A stretch of 64,000 bases of DNA from Tetradesmus obliquus (GCA_030272155.1 CP126198.1:806001-870000), one strand, 5' to 3'. Shown: positions 55,632 through 64,000, numbered from the stretch's first letter. Numbers and translations are program-made. The notes: generated by a model from the letters alone, not told the origin.

Positions 55632-55819
55632 AGGACGCAAAAGCCCAGCTGGCCAAGGCAGCCTGGATGGAGCAGCAGCAGCCAGCAGGCAGTGCAGGTG
55701 CAGGCAGCAGCGCAGCAGCAGCAGCGGCAGCAGGCGGTCACAGAGCAGCAGGAGCAGCTGGTGGCAGCGGCGGGTTGGGCATCCGTGCAGATGACCTGCG
55801 AAGGCTGATGGAGCTGTGA
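40336..55819 (+). CDS. HLTF: HLTF/RAD5-like SNF2 helicase with HIRAN and RING domains
   Basis: DNA-dependent ATPase and probable E3 ubiquitin ligase acting on PCNA and stalled forks in the nucleus. Exons: 40336-40407, 40943-41035, 41254-41297, 41485-41551, 41728-41902, 42255-42503, 43157-43400, 43738-43822, 44031-44123, 44483-44692, 45086-45283, 47069-47257, 48332-48496, 48873-48950, 49289-49427, 50571-50655, 50843-50978, 51257-51379, 51860-51935, 52209-52319, 53208-53341, 54310-54402, 55634-55819. All phases agree; 1014 residues, close to the animal protein. Domains in order: HIRAN ([32 protein letters not shown]), Walker [21 protein letters not shown] nuclear signal, [17 protein letters not shown] box [31 protein letters not shown] ([26 protein letters not shown]), [42 protein letters not shown]. 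Nearly every large intron contains partial copies of adjacent exon edges. Confidence 0.9.
40815..40862 (+). repeat. Acceptor-side copy of the HIRAN exon head
   Basis: A copy of the exon start at 40943 ([12 protein letters not shown]), preceded by CAG, ends in sequence that loses the frame. A shared TGTGCCTGCCGCTACACTGC block lies before both copies, so intron and exon were duplicated together. Confidence 0.75.
41176..41247 (+). repeat. (CTG)24 tract at an intron 3' end
   Basis: Twenty-four perfect CTG units end six bases before the acceptor at 41253 of the second HIRAN exon. It is the longest trinucleotide run in the window. Confidence 0.95.
42741..42872. mobile_element. Short foldback element candidate
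   Basis: A perfect 16-base inverted repeat, ATGCAGTACTGATGCA at 42741-42756 and its complement at 42857-42872, encloses about 100 bases with further CAGTACTG and CAGTAATACTG motifs. It lies in a helicase intron. Size and ends fit a MITE-like or simple foldback sequence; target-site duplications are not clear. Confidence 0.4.
42919..42951. repeat. (CAG)11 microsatellite
   Basis: Eleven perfect CAG units in the helicase intron before the exon at 43157, just after the foldback candidate. Confidence 0.9.
43027..43105 (+). repeat. Acceptor-side copy of exon 43157 head
   Basis: After a CACAG acceptor the exon head DLYGSAA is followed by a diverged copy reaching a stop after LSQLL. The intact copy ([20 protein letters not shown]) follows at 43157 after a GTACAG acceptor, with the phase needed by the preceding exon. 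Confidence 0.75.
43582..43690 (+). repeat. Acceptor-side copy of the Walker A exon
   Basis: A near-perfect copy of [15 protein letters not shown] follows a (CTG)n-CAG acceptor, but it then reads [13 protein letters not shown] and runs into a CTG tract without the normal ending. The intact exon is the second copy at 43738-43822. Confidence 0.85.
45420..46650 (+). repeat. Six donor-side copies of the DEAH-box exon
   Basis: Downstream of the intact exon 45086-45283, its 3' half ([20 protein letters not shown] through TQQAK and donor) recurs ending at about 45533, 45757, 45968, 46179, 46390 and 46650. The third to fifth of these belong to a nearly identical array with a 211-base period. The aspartate of the DEAH box is kept only in the last copy; copy one has Val, copy two is out of frame, copies three to five have His. 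None has an obvious acceptor. Confidence 0.9.
46849..46975 (+). repeat. Acceptor-side copy of the TGTPLQN exon
   Basis: [20 protein letters not shown] to [11 protein letters not shown], after a TTGCAG acceptor, is a well-preserved first copy of the exon at 47069 ([20 protein letters not shown]). It lacks the [15 protein letters not shown] end and a donor, so the second copy is taken as the real exon. Confidence 0.8.
47380..47710 (+). repeat. Two donor-side copies of the exon ending at 47257
   Basis: [20 protein letters not shown] through the LTLK-GTGGGAGG donor is repeated at about 47395-47480. A second, frame-shifted copy lies at about 47615-47705. Both are downstream of the intact donor at 47258. 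Confidence 0.8.
47972..48240 (+). repeat. Two acceptor-side copies of the LRRTK exon head
   Basis: [20 protein letters not shown] at about 47972 and [20 protein letters not shown] at about 48152 precede the intact exon at 48332. Each follows an intron end resembling CATTCACTTCCATTGCAG. Spacing is about 180 bases. Confidence 0.85.
48640..48735 (+). repeat. Donor-side copy of exon 48332-48496
   Basis: [20 protein letters not shown] through ESLGTGAG repeats the exon end ([18 protein letters not shown]) downstream of the true donor. A short GTGACGGTGACAGTCACGG stutter lies at its left edge. Confidence 0.8.
51440..51562 (+). repeat. Donor-side copies of the QQEEQQ exon end
   Basis: GCAGCAGGAGGAGCAGCAGG followed by TG occurs at the true exon end (51379) and again near 51445 and 51538. 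This is the same donor-side pattern in a low-complexity setting. Confidence 0.6.
52372..52772 (+). repeat. Four donor-side copies of the [12 protein letters not shown] exon end
   Basis: The end of exon 52209-52319 ([17 protein letters not shown] and a GTATGC donor) is repeated four times with ends at about 52427, 52545, 52652 and 52770, period about 110 bases. Most copies keep CAGGTATG donors; the last loses the donor. Confidence 0.85.
52958..53145 (+). repeat. Two acceptor-side copies of the motif V exon head
   Basis: Copies of the exon head at 53208 ([18 protein letters not shown] type) occur at about 52960-53030 and 53068-53145, each after a (CTG)n/GCAG intron end. Only the third copy runs on to [11 protein letters not shown]. 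Confidence 0.8.
53405..53990 (+). repeat. Donor-side copies of the MMDPWWNP exon end
   Basis: The end of exon 53208-53341 (CACATGATGGACCCCTGGTG to GCCATG and GTGAG donor) recurs with increasing decay, ending at about 53460, 53582, 53701, 53848 and 53985. The first copy reads [17 protein letters not shown]; later ones lose the frame. Confidence 0.8.
54096..54185. repeat. 15-base minisatellite, six units
   Basis: Six perfect units of GCAGCCTGATCAGGT, each with the palindrome TGATCA, in the helicase intron before the exon at 54310. Confidence 0.95.
54249..54305 (+). repeat. (CTG)19 tract at an intron 3' end
   Basis: Nineteen CTG units end just before the CCAG acceptor at 54309 of the motif VI exon. 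Confidence 0.95.
54555..55400 (+). repeat. Seven donor-side copies of the motif VI exon end
   Basis: The end of exon 54310-54402 ([17 protein letters not shown] and a GTATG/GTGTG donor) recurs ending at about 54609, 54720, 54870, 55024, 55152, 55260 and, degraded, 55395. Most copies encode [15 protein letters not shown] or [16 protein letters not shown] without change. Interspersed intron pieces such as TTTGCCAGTGCACTG are repeated too. Confidence 0.9.
55580..55630 (+). repeat. (CTG)17 tract at an intron 3' end
   Basis: Seventeen CTG units run directly into the CAG acceptor of the last helicase exon at 55634. Confidence 0.95.
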
Positions 55820-56657
55820 CGGAAGTATGAGGGTGGTGTGGGGTGTGATGCAGCGCAGAACTTGAGCTGCCAAATCGCATGTGTTTGTTTAACATCTGAA
55901 CTTCTTGGTTCTCTCTGTGCTCCCAGTGGGCGTGTCATTTAGGGCTGTGAATAGATGACGTCATGACTTGTTACTAGGTCATGACTCATGACTCATGACC
56001 AGTAACTAGTGACTAGTTACTGGTCAGTTGTAGTACAACTGAGCATGTGTGAGTCACTTCCTCCACGTGTGAGGCCCTGCCAGGCTGGCACAGTGTGAAC
56101 CCTGGCAGCTGACTCAGTCAGGATCCGCCATCCCTTTTTGTGACCATACAGCTGACGTGAACGCCACGCATTTCTGGCGGCACTTTGCATCACTGTGACA
56201 TGATTGTTCTTGGTGTTTAAATAGCTTTGGCTGTTGATCAGTATATCCTGCGATCCTGCAATGCAGCGCACAACGCTGCAGGCCTTAAATTGGCTGAGGT
56301 GACAGGCATCACCATTACACACCACCGGGGCACGGTGCCCTCTGCACCTGGGTCTAGGGTTTGGGCTTGCAGGAAGAGCACGCCTTCGGTCAAGGTGTTC
56401 AAGTACGTAACATATTTCTTTACTCCAACAAATTTCAGTATCAGAACAGCACACACTTGATCGTGCCACATCTCATACCTACGAACGTCTGCAAACATCA
56501 GGTGCTGCCCGTAGCCCACCCGGCAGACCGACGTATCCATTTAAGTGCACAACTGCATCAAACACAGCGTTTTCATCGTGTCGGGCGAGGAGCAGCGGTG
56601 CTCTATCCAGGTCAGCCGAGGCGTCTGTGCTGCCCCGGTAAGGTTGCTACTGCTGCA

Positions 56658-56694
<37 letters not shown>

Positions 56695-56843
56695 CTGCTG
56701 TATCCTAGATGCATCTTGGGGGTAATGCTTCAGTGCAGCATGCCCTGCTGTTAGCTGCTAAGCGCACATCTGCTCAGTGCTGCTATTCCACACAGCAACT
56801 GACGGTCTGCTTTATGCTGTACATGTAGCACTCTGCAGCCTGA
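55820..56843. other. Spacer between helicase and OPR-RAP genes
   Basis: About 1 kb with the palindrome described separately and a (CTG)n run near 56662-56692. Short plus-strand frames (for example 56227-56460) have no motif. The OPR-RAP promoter should lie here, and an upstream non-coding exon is possible. Confidence 0.4.
55996..56026. other. Perfect 15-base palindrome after the helicase gene
   Basis: TGACCAGTAACTAGT, one spacer base, then its exact complement ACTAGTTACTGGTCA, about 180 bases after the helicase stop. It is flanked by CATGACTCATGAC repeats. It could form a hairpin in the 3' UTR or a small cruciform. Confidence 0.8.
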
Positions 56844-59800
56844 GTGCTGCTAGGCCAGATCTGTGGCCTGAGCATCAAGCGACAGCAATTTCAGCAGCGC
56901 CAAGGCATCAGGCGCTCACACATGCTTCCACACAGCAGCAACCAGCGCCAGCATCTGCAGCATTGCCGCAGCAGGGCTGTGCCAGTGCTGCCAATCTTGC
57001 AGCCTATCCGCAGCACCAGCCACTGCTCGGCACAGCGGCTGCATGCTCCCAGCTGCCTGCTGGCGGCACTGCCACCAGCATGCAGAGCAGCAGCCTGCAG
57101 CGCCATCAGCAGCAGCAGCAGCAGCAAGGGCAGCCATGGCCTCCATTCAGTTTCTCTGAACAAGTGGTCAAGGCAGCATCTGCTGTGGCCGGCTGCTGCC
57201 ACCGCAGACAGCAGCAGTGCTGGGGACTCTGATGATGACAGCAGCAGCAGCAGCAGAGGCCGTGGCGAGGGCAGTAGCAGAGGGAGCGGCAGGGGCAGGG
57301 GCTCAGGGACAGAGCGCAGCCAGCAGAGTGGTAGCAGCAGCAGTGACAGTGCTGCTGCTGCCAGCAGCAGCAGTGGTCGAGGCGTAGGTAGCAGAGGCAG
57401 CGGCAGAGGCAGGGGCAGCGTTCCAGACGTCGACCGCAGCCACCGGAGTGCCAGAAACAACAGCAGCAGCAGTGACACTGAGGCTGCCGCTGCCAGCAGC
57501 AGCAGCAGAGGCCATGGCGTGGGCAGGAGCAGGGGATCGGGGGCAGAGGGCAGGTGGCGGAGTGGTAGCAGCAGCAGCAGTGACAGTGAGGCTGCCGCTG
57601 CCAGCAGCAGCAGAGGCCGTGGCGTGGGCAGAAGCAGTAGCGGAGTTCAAGACGGGCAGCGCAGCTGGCAGAATGGTAGCAGCAGCAGCAGAGATAGGTT
57701 TGCCGCTGGCAGCAGCAGCAGCAGCCCACATGGCCAAACGCAGCGGGGCGGCAAGGTGAGGCCTCAGGGCAGTGCTGGCGGCAGCAGCCTAGTGGGTAGT
57801 GGGGCCTGAACCTGCAAGTGTGTTGGCTGCTGATGAGTTTGAGCGCGTGCTTACACGTGTTCAGTCACAATCTTTAAGCACCGTTCCAGTACGTACGTGG
57901 GTTCTGTTATATGTCTAGGGTGTTTAGCGTGTCAACAAGGGCAGCACAGGGCACTGCCGCCAGCAGATCGTTACGGCGGCCAGCGGGTGCTGCTGCTTGC
58001 AGTTGCTTGTGTGCGTGTCTTTCAGTGATCTGCATGCACATAGTGCATCTGCCTTCATGCGTAATCTCTGATGCTTCTCAAAATACACTGCTGCTTAAAC
58101 CAGGATGCATGTTGCTGCTATGTGCACTGCAGGGCCTGAGCCCGAAAGCCATCACTGACGCAGTGACAGCCTGCACGACAGTGCCGCAGCTGGTGCAGGT
58201 GATAGAGCAGAACATCGACAACATGACAGCCTACAACCTGCCAGCAGCCATATGGAAGCTGTCCAAGCTGAAATGCAGGGACCCTTGGCCATATGCAGCA
58301 TGCATGCAGCGGTACATGCGGTATTACCAGGGTGACTCAGCACGCAACCTGGGTAATGCAATCTATGGCCTGTGCACAGCACCAACGGTCATCACACGGC
58401 AGCACCAGACAGCGCTGCAGCAGCAGCTGGTGCCGGCATTTGTGGGCAAGCGATCAGCGGCCAATGCCCAGGCCATTAGCAACGTGCTGTATGGTATGGC
58501 AGACAGTGGTCGGCGTCTATCGGAGGAGGTTGTACAGCAGCTGTTGACGGCCTTAGCATGTCAGCTGCAGCGGGCCAAGCCACAGGAGGTCTCAAACACG
58601 CTGTGCACAGTGGCAAAAATGGAACGAACAGTTCCAGCTAAGCAGCTGCAGCAGCTGCTGGGTGCATTCATCAGCATGCTGCAGCAGGCCAACACACAGA
58701 ACATTGCCAATACTCTGTGGGCAGTGGCAAACATGGGGCAGCAAGTGCCAGCTGGGCAGCTGCAGCAGCTGCTGGGTGCATTTGTCGGCATGCTGCAGCA
58801 TGCCAAGCCACAGAACATTGCCAATACTCTGTGGGCAGTGGCAGCCATGGGGCAGCAATTGCCAGCTGGGCAGCTGCAGCAGCTGCTGGGTGCGCTCATA
58901 GGCATCATGCAGCACGCCAATCCACAAAATGTGTCTAACACGCTGTTGGCTGTGGCAAAGATGGGTCAAACAGTGCCGGCTGGCCAGCAGCAGCTCCTGG
59001 GTGCATTCATCAGCATGCTGCAGCAGGCCAACCCACAGGACGTTTCAAACACGCTGTGGGCAGTGGCAACTCTGGAGCAAACAGTGCCAGCAGCTGCAGA
59101 AGCTGCTGGATGAGCTTGTCGGCATGCTGCAGCAGGCCACACCACAGGCAGTGTCCAACACGCTGTTGGCATGCGCCAAGCTGCGCTATTTTCCTCGGCA
59201 GCTGCTGGCAGCACCAGGGACGACAGCGCTGCTGCAAGCAGGCACCCCTCAGGGTCTGGCCAATGCAGCCTGGGCTTGTGGCCAGCTGGGCCACAGGGAT
59301 GGGCAGCTTGTGGGGACACTGCTTGCCAGGACACAGCAGCGGCTGGATGGTGCAAACAATGCCAGCAGCAGCCATAGCAGCGGCTGTAACAGCCAAGTGC
59401 TCTGCAACATGTGCTGGGCTGTTGCCGTGTTGGACCTGCAGCAGCATGCTCAGCAGGTGCTGCAGTTGGCACAGGCGTGCAACAGCATGTGGAGCAGCAC
59501 AGAGGAGGAAGGGCAACGGCAGCTGTGGCAGGTGCACACCTGGCTGCTGGACTTCCAGCTGGCAGGGGGCAAGGGCCTGCAGGGCAGCCTGACAGAGCAG
59601 CAGCTGCAGCAGTGCAAGGCAGCATGGCAGCAGCAAATGCACCAAACATCAGAGCAGCAGCACACACAGTTTCAGCAAGCAGTGTTTGCAGCAGCGAAGC
59701 AGCTGCCAATCGCCTGGCAGCAGCAGCCGCAGATGGAGCAGCTGAGTGTGGGCAGGGATGGTGCGACCCCTGATGGCGCCCTGCTGCTGGACATTGCTGG

Positions 59801-60218
59801 CAGGACAGCAGATGGTTTCATGGTGGCAGTAGAGGCGGATGGCCCCACCCACTTCAGGCAGCCTGATGGGGGTCTGATGGGCCCAACACAGTACAGGAAC
59901 AAGGCCCTGTCAGAGCGGGGCTACAGACTGGTCAGTGTGTTCTATCAGGAGTGGGACAAGGTGCAAGGGGATGGGCAGCGCCGGCATCAGTACATGATGC
60001 GGCTGTTCATGGAGGCTGGAGTGATCATTGGTGAAGCAGCAGCACAGCCAGGCACGACTCAAGTAACAGGCTTGCAGCAGCAGCAGCAGCAGCAGCAGCC
60101 AGCAGCCGCCAGGGCGACTGCTAGGGCATTGCTGCAGAAGGCAGGGCTTCCTGTGCAGGGCACCCCACAACAGGTGCGTGTCATGACATTGATTGCAGTT
60201 GCCGGCCATGTTTTGTAG
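56844..60218 (+). CDS. OPR protein with C-terminal RAP domain
   Basis: Probable organelle RNA-binding factor. Exon 56844-57755 encodes an N-terminus poor in acidic and rich in Ser, Arg, Ala and His residues, like a plastid transit peptide (start at 56844 or the Met at 56922), followed by a long Ser/Gly/Arg (RGRG, RGSGRGRG) region. A GTGAGG donor joins in phase 0 to an exon at 58133. That exon starts GLSPKAITDAVTACTTVPQL and runs through at least six 37-38-residue OPR units of the form QNIANTLWAVANMGQQVPA. The end is a RAP domain: GFMVAVEADGPTHFRQ, GPTQYRNKALSERGYRLVSV and FYQEWDKV. Near 59090 the frame changes: the sixth repeat lacks five bases relative to its sister units, and the downstream repeats and RAP domain are in another frame. 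The last intron may start at 60175, with a short final exon at about 60494-60530. Confidence 0.75.
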
Positions 60219-61426
60219 CAGCTCGCAAACTACCCGCATCAGGGATGCAGGGTTTGCTTGTAGTGAACACCTCTGAAACGCCGTGTGGTGCAACACCAGC
60301 TCCCGGCAATGCCACAGTCCCAGTTCAATGCACCATGCTGTGACGTAAACAGTTGTAGCGGCTGTGGATGCACCTGCGCTTGGCCCTGCACATGCACCAA
60401 TGCCGAATTGGGTGGCACCCAACTGACACATGCACTCTCTGTCGACATGCACTCACGCGCCCGGCCTTGCGGCACTGTGCTGTTTTGCATGCAGCAGCCG
60501 CCCCGCCAACGGCCGCACGTCTCAGCCTGACAGCTGAGGCTGCTGCAGCAGGGCCGCCTGGGCAGGGCCGCCTCTGGTTGCTTCACCCATCAGCACCGAG
60601 GCCACCACCGCCGCACAATGTGTCCAGCTGCGCACTTCAGGCTCCCCTGCGTGCTCCAAAGGGCGCTTACGGCCGCAGGCAGGGCCTTCCCTAAGGCAAC
60701 TGCTGCTGCTGCCGCAAAGCCGTCCCAGAGGCGCATGTGCCAGGCAGGCAGGGCCATCTCAGCCGGGCGTGTGCCAGTCAGCTGACCCAGCCTGCAGCTG
60801 CTGCTTTTCTCTGCCGCGCCATCACTGCGGGAAAGCGCCAACACCGCAGCACAGTGGGTCCCGCTGCACAAGTTGCTCAATTGCATGCCACCTGAGGGCG
60901 CTTGTGGCTGCAGGCAAGGCCCTCCCAGCAGCGTGTGCCAGGCAGCTGATTCAGCCTGCAGTTGGTGCTGATCTCATATCGTGACAATGCTGTGTGGGTG
61001 AATGTGTCCTAGAGGCAGCAGCTTTGGCGGTGGGCAGGTGCTACTGCTGCACCTCACATCAGCATGTACATTTGACTCTTTGCTCACGAGCACGCGCGTC
61101 TACGCACAAAACTGTTAAAAAGCAAAATCAGTTTCATTCAACGCAACTTTTTTTGCTGTTCAGTGCATGGGCTCTGTGCTTCTCGCCAGCGAACGCTCGA
61201 TCCAAGGTAACACGAACTCATCACGCATTAGATGCTCGCCACGCAAAGTGTCGCAGCATACGCTTCTGCATTGCACTTTACCGAAATTCGCCGTGTATAC
61301 TGCTGTTTTTAACTCTACTGACTTTCAACTACAGCCTGAAGCTCGCACTGCTGTCTTGAGGAACCTCACCACAGCAGTAGCAAACGTTTCAGTCGCATTT
61401 TGCTTTCCGCCTTTGCAGCTGCAACT
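60219..61426. other. Spacer with a small direct duplication
   Basis: No gene seen apart from a possible short last exon of the OPR-RAP gene near 60494-60530 (QPPRQRPHVSA). A segment containing GTGTGCCAG..CAGCTGA and CAGCCTGCAG occurs at about 60655-60800 and again, shortened, at 60895-60965. The promoter of the next gene should lie towards the right end. Confidence 0.4.
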
Positions 61427-63682
61427 ATGGCTGCCACAGGCCCCATCAACGATCTGATAGCGCCCAAAGCCTCAGCAACAGAGAAGGCATATGATGCAGG
61501 GCACAACCTGCCATCCAGCTCTGCGCGCTACAGCCCTGACAACCTGCCAGCTGGAGTGGCACGCATTGTCACTGGAGCACGCAGGCTGTGTGAGGTGGGC
61601 ATGAATCAGCATACTATAACAAGAGCGTGAAAAGCACACAGCACTGGTTGAGGTGTGCAATTCAGCAGTGATGCGTGCGTTGGGTCCCTGCCACATGCAT
61701 TGATACAGCCACAACAACAGCCACATATCGGTGCCTGCGCTGCAGCCTGCAGCAAACGACTCTACTGCTCCTGATCACCGCACTTGATGCTTGACACAAA
61801 GTAAGGCATCAAGTCAGCTTGACTGTGAACGTTTTCATGTCCACTCTATGTGGATTGAACAGGCATGTACACTGTTTGGTCAACAGCCGCTGCTGCTGCT
61901 GCTGCTGCCGCTGCTGCAAGTGCGCACCATGCAGGAGCACGTGCACCTCATGAACTTACTGGCGCATTCATGACCCGTACCATGCCGTTGCTGTTGCCTC
62001 CACTGCTGCTGCTGCTGCCACTGCAGGTGCGCACCATGCAGGAGCACGTTGAATTGATGAACAACCTGCTGGCGCGTGACGTGACCTGTAACATGCCTTT
62101 GATGCTGGCTTCACTGCTGCTGCTGCTGCTGCCGCAGGTTCGCACCATGCAGGAGCACGTCCATCTCATGAACAGCCTGCTGGCGCGTGAAGTGACCCGC
62201 ACCATGCCGCTGCTGCTGCTGCTGCTGCTGCTGCTGCAGGTGCGCACCATGCAGGAGCACGTTGACTTGATGAACAACCTGCTGGCGCGTGATGTGACCT
62301 GCACCATGCCGCTGCTGCTGCCTCTACTCCGCTGCCGCTGCTGCCACACTGCAGGTTCGTACCAAGCAGGAGCAGGTCGACTTGATGAGCAGCCTGCTGA
62401 TGCGTGCATGACCCACATCATGCCGCTGCTGCTGCTGTTGCTACTGCCGCTGCTGCTGCTGCTGCTGCCGCAGGTTCGCACCATGCAGGAGCATGTGGAC
62501 CTAATGAACAGCCTGCTGGCGCGGGACGTGACTTGGGATGCGCCGCCCATCCTGATCAGCAGCAGGGAGGACATGCGTGTGGCGGTGTACCTGGCAAAAT
62601 CCATTGCAATGCTTACCCTGGAGCCAGCGCTGGTTTCTGTAAGTAGCTGTCACTGTTGTATATACTTCTGGTGTGTTTGTTTGGATATGCGAATGGCTGT
62701 GTACCTGGCAAAGTCAATCGCAACACTCACGCTGGAGTCGGCGCTGGTCTCAGTGAGTAACATGATCAAGTGACATTTGCGCACCGCAGTAAGACGTCTC
62801 TGGATATAACATGAGAGATTTGGTGCTCAAGGGTGTGCAGTGTGTTTTACGGTGCTCACTCTCCTTTTCTGGTCTCAGGCCTGTGTTCAACCCGTTGTGG
62901 CTGGTGCCAGGACCCACATGTAACTATCCTCTCTCATAATGGTTGCTGTTGCGTGTGTTGATGCATGCGTGCGGCTGTGTACCTGCCCAAGGCGATTGCA
63001 ACACTCACGCTGGAGCCGGCGCTGGTATCGGTGAGTAACCTGTCACTTCATGTTGTGTTCCTTGTGGTTGGATGTGGTTGGATGTGTGTGTGGCTGTGTA
63101 CCTGACAATATCATAATTAGTCGCAACACTTACGCTGGAGCTGGCGCCGGCCTCCATTTTACTGTGGCAATTGTTGTGTATAGTTCTGTTCGGTGTGTTT
63201 GGATATGCGTGCGGCTGTGTACCTGGCCAGGTTCATCACAACACTTACACTGGAGGCGGCGCTGGTGTCTGTGAGTGACTGTTCCATGACTGTTATGCAG
63301 TGCTTGAATATGCGTGCGGCTGTGTACCTGGCCAAGTCGATTGCAACACTTACGCTGCCGCCGGGCAGGTGTCCTTGACTAACATGTTGTAACTGTTACA
63401 TGACTGTTATGCAGTGCTTGGGCAGGCAAGTGGCTGTGTACCTGACAGAGGCGACTGCAACACTCAAACTGGATTATGCCCCACTATCTGTTGTATATGG
63501 TGACTTTTGCCTTGCAGGTTCAGCCGCTGGGCAACAGCCGCACCATCATCGACATCGAAGGCACTGCCTATGTGGCCCCCAAGCGCAGCTGGCTGGTGCC
63601 GCTGAGCCTGCTGCTGCCGGTCAGCATCGGCATCCGCGCCACCATCCGGCTGGGAGTGAGGGGGCCCTTGGACACGGGCAGG
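61427..63682 (+). CDS. Unrecognised protein, 3' partial
   Basis: Three exons join in phase 0: 61427-61594 (MAATGPINDLIAPKASATEK to GARRLCE), 62474-62638 (VRTMQEHVDLMNSLLARDVT to TLEPALVS) and 63518-63682 (VQPLGNSRTIIDIEGTAYVA to RLGVRGPLDTGR). That is 166 residues, and the last donor at 63683 implies more exons beyond the window. The start Met is preceded by GCAACT and begins a frame with good local codon use. There is no signal peptide; the third exon has a hydrophobic stretch (WLVPLSLLLPVSIGI). I recognise no family. The exon at 62474 is flanked by acceptor-side copies of its first half and donor-side copies of its second half. Confidence 0.55.
61890..62472 (+). repeat. Five acceptor-side copies of the RTMQEHV exon head
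   Basis: Upstream of the intact exon at 62474 the segment (CTG)n-CAG plus VRTMQEHVDLMNSLLAR recurs at about 61918, 62029, 62139, 62240 and 62355, period about 100-120 bases. Each copy carries its own CTG-rich intron end; the first and fifth are damaged (for example CAAG instead of CAGG). Coding similarity stops at the same point near MTRTMP/DVTCTMP. Confidence 0.9.
62670..63480 (+). repeat. Six donor-side copies of the YLAKSIATLTLEPA exon end
   Basis: Downstream of the donor at 62639 the exon end (DMRVAVYLAKSIAMLTLEPA to LVS and a GTRAGT donor) recurs ending at about 62753, 63030, 63155, 63270, 63368 and 63480. Copies one to four keep the GGCGCTGGT end, several with GTGAGT donors. None has an acceptor. 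Confidence 0.85.
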
Positions 63683-63774
63683 GTGAGTGAGGCAAACAGC
63701 CGCAGTTTTGCCACAGCAGATTTGAGAATCAGATGGCGGGAGGGGCACTTTTGTGTGGTTTATAGCATGGATGG

Positions 63775-63938
63775 GGGCAGCATCGGCATCCGGGGCACCA
63801 CCCGGCTGGGAGTTAGGGGGCCCCTGGACACCGGCAGGGTGAGTGGGACACTGTTGTTGCTGTTGTGCAGCCAAAGTAGAGGAATATCCATGTGTCTAAC
63901 AGAGCAGCTGTGTAAGGGGGCAGCTGGACACTGGTAGG
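63775..63938 (+). repeat. Donor-side copies of the exon ending at 63682
   Basis: SIGIRGTTRLGVRGPLDTGR with a GTGAGT donor (about 63779-63838) repeats the end of the third exon (SIGIRATIRLGVRGPLDTGR). A shorter remnant lies at about 63915-63938. Confidence 0.8.
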
Positions 63939-64000
63939 TACGTGCCAGACTGCAGTTCTAAGGTGTCTGTAGCAGCACAGTTAGGAGGGGTAGCATCTAG

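Noticed and set aside
57106-57737. Cys-rich minus-strand frames opposite the Ser/Gly/Arg-rich exon
   Set aside because: They are antisense of AGC/GGC repeats; the plus-strand frame has matching splice phases and continues into the OPR repeats.

Overview
This looks like nuclear DNA of a green alga, most likely a chlorophycean. The evidence is: many introns with GT..AG ends; gene products rich in CAG/GCA-encoded Gln, Ala and Ser runs; two organelle RNA-binding proteins of the octatricopeptide (OPR) type that this group has expanded; a GH9 cellulase with a CBM1-like module; an algal prolyl 4-hydroxylase; and TGTAA motifs after stop codons. I could not run a search, so species and all family calls rest on motifs read by eye. 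Layout: 1-8870 (+) 3' part of a two-module GH9 cellulase with a very long Ala/Pro-rich tail. 10601-13762 (+) prolyl 4-hydroxylase with a duplicated last exon. 14640-18345 (+) SET-domain methyltransferase of the Rubisco LSMT/SETD3/SETD6 type. 18346-24354 is gene-poor, with two or three weak ORFs. 24355-30656 (-) is a long spliced gene I do not recognise; its probable intron holds an opposite-strand fossil resolvase gene. 30657-33547 is gene-poor with a tandem repeat. 33548-38955 (-) OPR protein. 40336-55819 (+) complete HLTF/RAD5-like helicase (HIRAN, SNF2, RING, helicase C) in 23 exons giving 1014 residues. 56844-60218 (+) OPR protein with RAP domain. 61427 to the window end (+) an unrecognised gene, 3' partial. 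The common theme is structural. In most of the plus-strand genes and in the minus-strand OPR gene, short segments that span an exon/intron junction have been tandemly duplicated, up to eight extra times. Acceptor-containing copies always lie upstream of the intact exon and donor-containing copies always lie downstream. For each gene where I worked out exon phases, taking only one copy per exon (last acceptor, first donor) gives an unbroken reading frame. Introns are therefore full of decaying exon edges with plausible splice sites, often preceded by (CTG)n tracts acting where a pyrimidine tract should be. This exon-edge stutter is the most unusual thing in the window. Functionally the cellulase and prolyl 4-hydroxylase suggest cell-wall work, the two OPR proteins organelle RNA metabolism, the SET protein (perhaps plastid) protein methylation, and the HLTF-like protein replication-fork repair. 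Apart from the neighbouring wall genes I see no sign of a co-regulated cluster.
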